A stretch of 8,714 nt of DNA from Actinomycetota bacterium. GTDB lineage: Bacteria; Actinomycetota; Coriobacteriia; Coriobacteriales; RUG844. The stretch lies in assembly GCA_013335845.1 (NCBI GenBank), contig JAAXUU010000038.1:1-8714 (forward strand), given 5' to 3'. Every line of letters begins with the position of its first letter. Position 1 is the stretch's first letter. Under the pieces are notes generated by a model. That model ran no database searches. It was not told where the DNA came from and saw only the letters and a program-made list of their open reading frames with translations. The translations under genes were made by a program, and so were the position numbers. Positions 1-4,848 of the stretch are shown piece by piece.

Positions 1-884
1 GCGTGATCCTCGGGCTCTCCGGCGGCGTCGACTCAAGTGTGGTCGCCGCTCTGCTTTCCCGCGCGATCGGGAAACAGCTCACCTGCGTTTTCGTGGATCA
101 TGGCTTGATGCGCAAAGATGAGCCCGAAGAGGTAGAGGCGGTTTTCAAGAATCAATTCGATGTCGACTTCGTCAACGTGGAGGCCGCGGACCGTTATCTG
201 AAGATTCTCGAAGGTATCACGAATCCCGAGGAAAAACGCCACATTGTCGGTGAGGAATTCTGGAAAGTATTCTTCGAGGAGGCCGGCAAACTCGAGGGTG
301 TCCAATATCTTGCCCAGGGAACCATCTATCCGGATGTCATCGAGTCAGGCTCGAAAACCGCGAGCAAGATCAAGAGTCACCATAACTTGATTCCCTTCCC
401 TGAAGGTGTCTATTTCAATCTTATCGAGCCGCTTCGTACGCTATTCAAAGACGAAGTCCGCGATTTGGGCAAGGCACTCGGCCTGCCCGACCATATCGTC
501 TATCGTCAACCGTTCCCCGGTCCCGGCCTGACCGTGCGCATCATCGGGGAAGTGACCGCCGAGAAGCTCGAGATCTTGCGTAATGCCGATGCTATCGTCC
601 GAGAAGAAATCGATGCATGGGACATAGAGCGCAAAGTGTGGCAGTATTTCGCGGTGCTTCCCGACATCCGCAGCGTTGGCGTCATGGGAGACGAACGCAC
701 CTACGGGCATCCCATCATCATTCGCGCGGTCGAATCGCAGGATGCGATGACGGCGGACTGGGCGAAGCTTCCTTACGATCTGCTCACCAGGATGAGCAGC
801 CGAATCGTAGCCGAGGTCGAAGGCATCAACCGCGTCGCATACGACATCACGAGCAAGCCCCCCGCGACCATCGAGTGGGAGTGA
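1..884 (+). CDS. guaA: GMP synthase (glutamine-hydrolysing), C-terminal part, 5' truncated by window edge
   Basis: GuaA makes GMP from XMP, ATP and glutamine, the last step of guanine nucleotide synthesis, in the cytoplasm. The visible 293 codons (frame starts at base 3; the gene continues to the left) correspond to the ATP pyrophosphatase domain and the dimerisation domain. The PP-loop [10 protein letters not shown] lies at visible residues 6-15. It is followed by the family blocks [44 protein letters not shown] and the typical C-terminus [12 protein letters not shown], where the XMP-binding end of the protein lies. The glutamine amidotransferase domain, roughly the first 220-230 residues in family members, is outside the window. 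Nothing is broken in the visible part. There is no convincing intrinsic terminator directly behind the stop; the first good plus-strand terminator is about 500 bases downstream, beyond an IS relic. Confidence 0.98.
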   Translation, partial: VILGLSGGVDSSVVAALLSRAIGKQLTCVFVDHGLMRKDEPEEVEAVFKNQFDVDFVNVEAADRYLKILEGITNPEEKRHIVGEEFWKVFFEEAGKLEGVQYLAQGTIYPDVIESGSKTASKIKSHHNLIPFPEGVYFNLIEPLRTLFKDEVRDLGKALGLPDHIVYRQPFPGPGLTVRIIGEVTAEKLEILRNADAIVREEIDAWDIERKVWQYFAVLPDIRSVGVMGDERTYGHPIIIRAVESQDAMTADWAKLPYDLLTRMSSRIVAEVEGINRVAYDITSKPPATIEWE

Positions 885-1067
885 GATTTTGGTCCAGCTG
901 ATATCAGGGAGTATCAGATAGTATCGGTTGGTCCGCGTAAGTCACTCGCATTCTCTGATCGGCTGATGCCAATTCATGCAAGCTCGTATCAATGATCAAG
1001 CTGTCTCACTCACTTTTTCTGGCGAGCGCGATAGCTTTCAATTTCTCCAGTGCCGCTTCTGGGAAGG
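885..1067. other. Intergenic stretch between guaA and an IS relic
   Basis: No gene is supported here. A 10-bp perfect palindrome, CTGATATCAG, lies at 898-907, and is followed by two copies of AGTATC within 20 bases. Short open frames start at 976 and 992, but the only protein-like part of the second begins after 1067, where it resembles an IS3 transposase tail. The first 25 codons of that frame are therefore probably fortuitous. Confidence 0.5.
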
Positions 1068-1210
1068 ACGATGCGAGACAAGAGCTACTCAAATATATCG
1101 AACCTTACTACAACAAGAAAAGAAAGCATTTCGCACTGGACCATCTCAGCTCTCTTGATTTTGAGTATCGAGATATCCAAAAACATAAATGTGTGTCTAG
1201 TGGGGTTTAA
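1068..1210 (+). pseudogene. IS3-family transposase (OrfB) C-terminal remnant
   Basis: About 47 codons read like the extreme C-terminus of an IS3-family DDE transposase. They include YIEPYYNKKRKHFAL, matching the family's YIE-x-YYN-x-KR-x-H-x-xL block, followed by a degenerate form of the L-x-x-x-SP-x-(E/D)FE block (SSLDFE). The catalytic core and everything upstream are missing, so it cannot encode an active enzyme. The reading frame is open upstream to an ATG at 992, but those residues do not resemble a transposase. The last codons (CVSSGV, stop at 1208-1210) overlap what looks like the terminal inverted repeat of the element, around 1193-1222. The residues differ from those of the second relic at 3226-3810, so the two are not copies of one element. 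The family call rests on motif recognition, without a database search. Confidence 0.7.
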
Positions 1211-1382
1211 CCATGTCACAAAAAACCACACCTCCTGTCAATAAAAAGTTGATTTTCCAAAAATCGGCTTAGCGTTGTCAACTAGAGCAGGGCAGAATCA
1301 CTGTTTACGCTCCTTCGAAAGAAGGAACAAGACTGATAATGAAATCGATTTCGAGGCATCGAATTCAAGGATTTTTCTTATT
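1211..1382. other. Gene-free stretch with a GAAA-loop hairpin
   Basis: No gene is supported between the IS relic and the terminator. A perfect 6-bp stem, TCCTTC/GAAGGA, capped by a GAAA tetraloop lies at 1311-1326. A weaker dyad, GATTTT/AAAATC, lies near 1250-1267. Together with the terminator at 1383-1404 this would fit the tail of a lost gene or a small plus-strand RNA. I see no convincing promoter: a TTGTCA at 1275-1280 lacks a good -10 at the right distance. Confidence 0.4.
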
Positions 1383-1404
1383 GCCCGGTGCTCCGGGCTT
1401 TTTT
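1383..1404 (+). terminator. Rho-independent terminator
   Basis: A perfect 6-bp GC stem, GCCCGG/CCGGGC, with a TGCT loop (1383-1398) is followed by six T residues (1399-1404). It is oriented to stop plus-strand transcription. It touches the stop codon of the convergent ABC-F gene (1403-1405). Read on the minus strand, the same hairpin is followed by AATAAGAAAA and not by a T-run, so it is a poor terminator for the ABC-F gene. No intact plus-strand gene lies immediately upstream. It may originally have served guaA, or a gene destroyed by the IS insertion. Confidence 0.85.
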
Positions 1405-2896
1405 ACGAGACCTCTAGTTTCGTTTCGCCTGTAGTTGTTTCTGCTAACTTCCAGCATATCTGCGTCGTTGCTTGCAACAGTGCTTCATCGTGAGATACCA
1501 GCACGAGCGCACACGGACAATTCGTCAATATGCGCTGCAGGGCTTCGATCGACGTGATATCCAGGTGGTTCGTAGGTTCGTCCATCACGATAATCTGTGG
1601 GTGATTCAACATGCCGTCTGCGAGCATGAATTTCATCAGCTCGCCGGGGCTGCTTGCGTTTCCTTCCAATAGGTGATTGGGGCGCGAACCCATTTGAGCG
1701 AGGATAGACATGGTGCGACCTAGGTTTTCAGCCGACAGGGCGTGCATTCGGAGCAGTAGTCCGTCGATGCTGCATGTGTCGAGCTCTTGCGGTATGAATA
1801 GGGTGCGAATGTCTGGGTCAAGACGCTCCATCATCGCTTTCACCAATGTCGATTTGCCGGTGCCGTTAGGGCCGCAGATGCCCACATGGTCGGTAGCACC
1901 AAGGGCAAGATCGGGGATATGCAGATAGCGCGCGCCTCCTAAGGGGATGGCTGCCGCGTTCATGCGCAGCAGGATTCTGCGCGATGATGGTTGGGTTTCC
2001 ATCCACACGTCGGCGGTATAGCGTTTTTCGACGTGCAGGGAGGAAAGCTTGTCGTGTGCTGCCGCGACACGTGCATCCATTTGGGCCGATATGCGGCCTG
2101 CTTTTCCGTCTTGGCCTGATATCACGGCTAGACGCAGTCTTTCGCGTCCATCGCTGTCGTGCTTTGCCAGATTACGGCCGCTTCTCCGCGCTGCGGTGCG
2201 CCCTGCTTCTTCCTCGCGCCGCACCTTTTCTACAGCGATGCGCTTCAGATCGTGTTGGGTGTTTGCACGGTCGTGTAGCGTTGTTGCCCGCTCTTGTTCG
2301 GCCTGGCGAAAAGCTTGAGAATACGTGCCCGGTCGCATAATGGCCGTGTTCCCCTCCATGAACAGGCACCGATGGGCTAGGGCGTCCAACAGTTGTCGGT
2401 CATGCGATATCAGCAGACCGATGCCGTGATAGTCTGCGAGGATACTCGTTATGATCTGACGCGCTTCGGTATCGAGGTGGTTGGTGGGCTCGTCTATCGC
2501 CAGAACGTCTGGGTTGCGGGATAGGGCAACGGCTATCTGCAGTCGCTTGCGCTCTCCGTGCGAAAGGGTTTCGAACCGCCACGGCCAGTCGTCTTCAACG
2601 CCTAGCTGGGTGTGCAAGTGAATCGCATGGGGTGAATAGTCCATCGTGAAGTCATCCAACCCTTCGGGTACCCGGTCCGTCTCTTGGCGGCAGTAGATGC
2701 TGAAGAGGGAAGGGGAAAGCGTTCCGCCGTCTAGGGGCAGCAACTTGCAGATGATTTTGGCGAGCGTGGTCTTTCCGCAACCGTTGGGCCCGATGATACC
2801 GGTCCAGCCCGAAGGCAGGATGGTATTTATGTTGTCGAGTATTGGTTGGGATGCCCCGGGGTAGGTGTAGCGAGCATCGGTAAGATGCAATTGCAT
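1403..2896 (-). CDS. ABC-F family ATPase, probable ribosome-protection type
   Basis: This 497-residue cytoplasmic protein has two ATP-binding cassettes and no membrane segments, as in ABC-F proteins, which act on the ribosome and not as transporters. NBD1 has Walker A GPNGCGKTT (36-44), signature LSHGERKR (111-118), Walker B with DEPTNHLD (135-142) and H-loop His165. NBD2 has GPNGTGKST (342-350), DEPTNHLD (439-446) and His469. Its signature reads SSPGELMK (415-422), in place of LSGGE. The charged inter-domain linker (about 195-295), which reaches towards the peptidyl-transferase centre in family members, is rich in Arg, Lys and Glu. Length and compactness fit the antibiotic-resistance branch (Vga/Lsa/Msr-like), but the exact class and drug spectrum cannot be read from the sequence. 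The ATG at 2896 has AGGAG six bases upstream. The gene stands alone, convergent with the guaA side, between two IS3-type relics. Confidence 0.93.
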   Translation of the reverse strand: MQLHLTDARYTYPGASQPILDNINTILPSGWTGIIGPNGCGKTTLAKIICKLLPLDGGTLSPSLFSIYCRQETDRVPEGLDDFTMDYSPHAIHLHTQLGVEDDWPWRFETLSHGERKRLQIAVALSRNPDVLAIDEPTNHLDTEARQIITSILADYHGIGLLISHDRQLLDALAHRCLFMEGNTAIMRPGTYSQAFRQAEQERATTLHDRANTQHDLKRIAVEKVRREEEAGRTAARRSGRNLAKHDSDGRERLRLAVISGQDGKAGRISAQMDARVAAAHDKLSSLHVEKRYTADVWMETQPSSRRILLRMNAAAIPLGGARYLHIPDLALGATDHVGICGPNGTGKSTLVKAMMERLDPDIRTLFIPQELDTCSIDGLLLRMHALSAENLGRTMSILAQMGSRPNHLLEGNASSPGELMKFMLADGMLNHPQIIVMDEPTNHLDITSIEALQRILTNCPCALVLVSHDEALLQATTQICWKLAETTTGETKLEVS

Positions 2897-2902
2897 AGAA
2901 GT

Positions 2903-2936
2903 CTCCTGAATGAAGGCGACCCTGCTGCCTGTTCAG
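2903..2936 (-). promoter_or_regulatory. SD of the ABC-F gene, partly enclosed in a leader hairpin
   Basis: On the minus strand the SD AGGAG (2903-2907) lies six bases before the ABC-F ATG. The preceding RNA can fold with CTGAA (2932-2936) pairing to TTCAG (2906-2910) and, inside this, AGGC (2927-2930) pairing to GCCT (2914-2917). The 3' arm overlaps the first bases of the SD. A competing stem is possible between a CCCT further upstream and the AGGG inside the loop. Such paired alternatives are typical of drug-responsive translational attenuators. The pairing is seen in the sequence; the regulatory role is inferred. Confidence 0.45.
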
Positions 2937-2968
2937 CCGAGGGCGCGCGGTTTCCGTACGGGATTGTT

Positions 2969-3016
2969 CTATGCGGTGCGCATGGGTGTGATGATGCCTT
3001 TCGCGAACCGGCACAT
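2969..3016 (-). CDS. Possible leader peptide (uORF) upstream of the ABC-F gene
   Basis: The minus-strand leader of the ABC-F gene contains a short complete ORF, ATG at 3016 to TAG at 2969. It encodes 15 residues, MCRFAKGIITPMRTA, and ends about 70 bases before the ABC-F start. Short leader ORFs whose translation stalls under antibiotics control many ribosome-protection genes. Size, position and orientation fit this, as does the hairpin just downstream. The ribosome-binding site is weak: there is a GGGG stretch and an AAGGG too close to the ATG. The same region is also covered by longer fortuitous frames. Function is unproven. Confidence 0.35.
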   Translation of the reverse strand: MCRFAKGIITPMRTA

Positions 3017-3225
3017 GCCCTTGCCCCGGCGATTTTATGTAACGATAGCCTACCATATTGCCGTGTTGCTCTCAATGGAGACGGCACTGGAAAGAGAAAT
3101 ATAGTAACCATATCCGAAAAAGTATAGCGGGCACAAACTCCGACGGCATGCCCACCTCTCCAGTTAAAATCATAGTAACCAGTTCAGGATTATTGCCGCA
3201 TTACAAAAAGGGAACCTCGCCACGA

Positions 3226-3810
3226 TACAGAAGACAAAAGCATGTGGAACATGGAGATCCACGGATCAACCTGGTCGAGCAAGTGTTCACCGTAGCCGAG
3301 CCGAACCTGCTGTGGGTAGGCGATATCACCTATATATCGACGAAACAGGGTTGGTTATATCCCGCTACCGTGATGGACACCTATTCCCGTAAGGTGGTAG
3401 GGTGGTTCAGGTCGAGAAATATGAGGGAGAATCTCGTCATCGACGCTCTCGAGCAAGCGTTTGGTAGAGAGTCGCCGAAGCCCGGTCTCATATTCCATGA
3501 TGACCAAGGCGCGCAGTCCACATCCAAAGCATTCCAGAGAACACTCGGTAAGCACGGTATCATCCAGTCGGTCTCACGACCCGGCAACCCCTATGACAAC
3601 GCCGTCGCGGAATCTTTCTTCAAGACCTTGAAGCGCGAGCTGAAAAAAGGGGCTATCTTCGAGGACCACGATCAGGCGAGACAGGCGATACTCAAGTCCA
3701 TAGAACTCTACTAGAATACAAAAAGAATGCATTCGACCCTTGGGTACAGAAGCCCTGTGGAATACGAGCGAGAACGCAATAAAAAAATCTTAAATAATTG
3801 TCCAGTTTAG
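3226..3810 (+). pseudogene. IS3-family transposase OrfB, N-terminally truncated and interrupted by an amber codon
   Basis: This is the integrase-like (rve) catalytic region of an IS3-family DDE transposase. From about 3226 the frame reads as OrfB: F-x-VAEPN-x-LWVGDITYIS, then a segment ending in KVVGW, IFHDDQGAQSTS, and NPYDNAVAESFFKTLKREL. The catalytic residues are Asp (3322-3324), the second Asp of HDDQG (3502-3504) and Glu (3610-3612). The 35 residues between the last two give the DD(35)E spacing of the family. The usual HSDRGSQYTS block is altered to HDDQGAQSTS. At 3712-3714 a TAG replaces the second Tyr of the conserved ELYYN block. The frame then continues intact for 31 codons (NTKRMHSTLGYRSPVEYE...) to a TAG at 3808-3810. 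OrfA and the N-terminal part of OrfB are absent. The frame is open upstream to 3058, but that part does not resemble a transposase. Confidence 0.88.
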
Positions 3811-3820
3811 GTTGATCCCT
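3799..3820 (+). repeat. Probable right terminal inverted repeat of the IS3 relic
   Basis: The sequence beginning TGTCCAGTTTAGG overlaps the last codons of the transposase (NCPV, stop). In many IS3-family elements the right inverted repeat starts with TGTCCA or a similar sequence and overlaps the 3' end of orfB in this way. No matching left repeat was found at the upstream edge of the relic, in keeping with loss of the left half. The outer boundary is approximate. Confidence 0.5.
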
Positions 3821-3872
3821 CCAAGTTTTGCAGCGTAAAGAGTACGGAAAAATGTCAGCACTCCCAGAGAGC

Positions 3873-3906
3873 CTGTCTTGCAAAAGACGGACGGAAAAGC
3901 TAAAAG
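3873..3906 (+). promoter_or_regulatory. Hairpin and candidate promoter before a 36-codon ORF
   Basis: CTGTCTT and AAGACGG pair around a GCAA tetraloop (3873-3890; 7 bp including one G-T pair). The hairpin is not followed by a T-run, so it is not an obvious terminator. The overlapping hexamer TTGCAA (3878-3883) and TAAAAG (3901-3906) are 17 bases apart and could be -35 and -10 boxes for the small ORF at 3942. Weak evidence. Confidence 0.25.
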
Positions 3907-3941
3907 CTAATGCCTTCTATCTCAAATGAGGGGAGATGCAA

Positions 3942-4052
3942 ATGAAAATCTCACCGATCACGTTCGGCGCAGTCAGACTGAACGCAATGTTGCACGTATA
4001 TTGTCTATCAACAGACATTGGCGATGTTCAATGTTTTATCGATATTCGTTAA
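3942..4052 (+). CDS. Small ORF of unknown function, perhaps a truncated gene start
   Basis: A 36-codon ORF starts at ATG 3942, with GGGGAG (3930-3935) six bases upstream, a good SD. It begins MKISPITFGAVRLNAM and ends in TAA at 4050-4052. The last 18 bases or so lie inside the left arm of the large palindrome. I do not recognise the protein. It has no clear membrane segment and contains two cysteines. The N-terminus looks like a genuine gene start, while the C-terminal residues encoded within the palindrome look accidental. One reading is therefore a gene whose remainder was replaced. It could equally be a short real protein or chance. Confidence 0.35.
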   Translation: MKISPITFGAVRLNAMLHVYCLSTDIGDVQCFIDIR

Positions 4053-4101
4053 AGTTTTATCGATTATCAATAAAACTTTAACGAATATCGATAAAACAAT
4101 G
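4029..4101. repeat. Large near-perfect palindrome with four TTTTATCGAT half-sites; candidate operator
   Basis: Arms 4032-4060 and 4070-4098 are perfectly complementary over 29 bp. The 9-base centre (4061-4069) is itself a dyad (GAT-T-ATC), and outside the arms the pairing resumes for two more bases after one mismatch. The decamer TTTTATCGAT occurs at 4034-4043 and 4055-4064 on the plus strand, and inverted at 4066-4075 (one mismatch) and 4087-4096. Same-strand copies are 21 bp apart, two helical turns. The palindrome ends just before a candidate -10 box of the DUF2975-HTH-DUF4153 operon. This layout suits cooperative binding by a dimeric regulator, most simply the HTH protein of the operon. 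The geometry is seen directly; regulator identity is inferred. In RNA it would form a long stem. Confidence 0.85.
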
Positions 4102-4102
4102 C

Positions 4103-4136
4103 TATTATGCTTTCAGCAATGTTTTCGTTGGGAGGG
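4103..4136 (+). promoter_or_regulatory. Candidate -10 box and SD of the DUF2975 operon
   Basis: TATTAT (4103-4108) is a plausible -10 box, and GGGAGGG (4130-4136) is a strong SD five bases before the ATG at 4142. No good -35 hexamer is found at 16-18 bases. The position where it should be is occupied by the right arm of the palindrome, so a protein bound there would cover the promoter. Confidence 0.5.
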
Positions 4137-4141
4137 TTTTC

Positions 4142-4621
4142 ATGAAACAAAAAGAGATGGCTCGTCTGCTTAAGGCAATCGATATGGTATCGATCATCGC
4201 CTGCCTGATCCTCGCTTTCTATATGGCACCTCTGGAAACAGGTCACCTTATAGAGCGATTTCCCGATCTTGCCATCTGCTACTGGCCTTTGCTTGCTATT
4301 GTCTGGGTTATAGCCATTCCTCTGCTTCTTATCGGTATTCTCGCTTGGATGATTTTCGTTGAGATCGGCAACGACAATTCTTTTAGCGAGATAAACGCCA
4401 AGCGTTTGCGTAGGGCCGGCATCCTTGCTTTTGTCGATGCGATCATATGCCTTGTGTCTCTCACCTTGTTCACCGCCCTCGGACTGCTTGTTACCGAACT
4501 GCTGCTGGTGTTTGTGGTGGGGCTTGTCGGCTGTATCACTCTTGCACTTATCTGCGTGGCGCTTTCGCATTTGACCATCAAAGCGGCTGCACTCAAAGCC
4601 GATAACGACTTGACGATCTGA
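4142..4621 (+). CDS. DUF2975 family membrane protein
   Basis: This 159-residue integral membrane protein has about four hydrophobic segments, near residues 14-31, 47-73, 93-113 and 118-141. Between the second and third lies the family-typical NSFSEINAKRLRRAGI stretch (79-94), and the C-terminus ends in ADNDLTI, as DUF2975 proteins commonly do (E/D-N-DLTI). The biochemical function of the family is unknown. Genes of this family are typically followed directly by a small Cro/C1-type HTH gene, as here. The start is fixed by the strong SD. The gene is the first of a three-gene operon and its stop is eight bases before the HTH start codon. The large palindrome immediately upstream suggests tight transcriptional control. 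Confidence 0.88.
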   Translation: MKQKEMARLLKAIDMVSIIACLILAFYMAPLETGHLIERFPDLAICYWPLLAIVWVIAIPLLLIGILAWMIFVEIGNDNSFSEINAKRLRRAGILAFVDAIICLVSLTLFTALGLLVTELLLVFVVGLVGCITLALICVALSHLTIKAAALKADNDLTI

Positions 4622-4629
4622 GGCGTGCC

Positions 4630-4845
4630 ATGGGAAAAATTATCGTGAACCTTGATGTCATGCTCGCCAAGCGCAGAATGACGCTCACCGAGCTCAGCGA
4701 GCGCGTAGGGATGACTATTACAAACCTTTCCATACTTAAAACCGGCAAGGCCAAGGCGGTTCGGTTCTCCACGCTCGAAGCGCTCTGTGGCGAGCTTGAC
4801 TGTCAACCCGGTGATCTGCTTGAGTATATCCGAGAGAAGGAGTGA
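4630..4845 (+). CDS. Small Cro/C1-type helix-turn-helix regulator (YozG-like)
   Basis: This 71-residue protein is almost entirely one Xre-type DNA-binding domain. MTLTELSERVGMTITNLSIL (17-36) forms the helix-turn-helix, KTGKAKAVRF follows, and STLEALCGELDCQPGDLLEY (47-66) is the conserved C-terminal half, with the CQPGDLL motif of the YozG/HTH_26-type family. There is no sensor domain, so any signal must come from elsewhere, perhaps from the membrane partners encoded on both sides. It lies eight bases after DUF2975 and three before DUF4153, clearly co-transcribed. By family habit it is likely an autoregulator binding the palindrome at 4029-4101; this is inference. The start ATG has only a modest GAGG upstream. 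Confidence 0.92.
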   Translation: MGKIIVNLDVMLAKRRMTLTELSERVGMTITNLSILKTGKAKAVRFSTLEALCGELDCQPGDLLEYIREKE

Positions 4846-4848
4846 ATC

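Noticed and set aside
976..1158. Plus-strand 60-codon frame starting at 976
   Set aside because: It is the wrong frame across the IS3 tail; only the 1068-1210 frame gives transposase residues.
1275..1493. Plus-strand 72-codon frame across the terminator
   Set aside because: It runs through an intrinsic terminator and into the antisense of ABC-F, without an SD or motif.
2652..3056. Minus-strand 134-codon frame overlapping the ABC-F N-terminus
   Set aside because: It is a shifted frame over ABC-F coding sequence, of Arg/His/Pro-rich shadow composition and without a family motif.
2846..3127. Plus-strand open frame of 93 codons overlapping the ABC-F start and leader
   Set aside because: It is antisense to the ABC-F 5' end, has no recognisable domain, and overlaps the ABC-F SD and leader elements; most likely fortuitous.
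3873..3890. Hairpin with GCAA loop as a terminator for the IS relic
   Set aside because: No T-run follows the stem.
4029..4101. CRISPR repeat or phage attachment site
   Set aside because: There is a single palindromic locus with no regularly spaced unique spacers and no integrase nearby; the promoter position favours an operator.
4067..4806. Minus-strand frames of 167 and 175 codons opposite DUF2975 and the HTH gene
   Set aside because: Antisense shadows; the plus-strand genes have SDs, family motifs and operon spacing.
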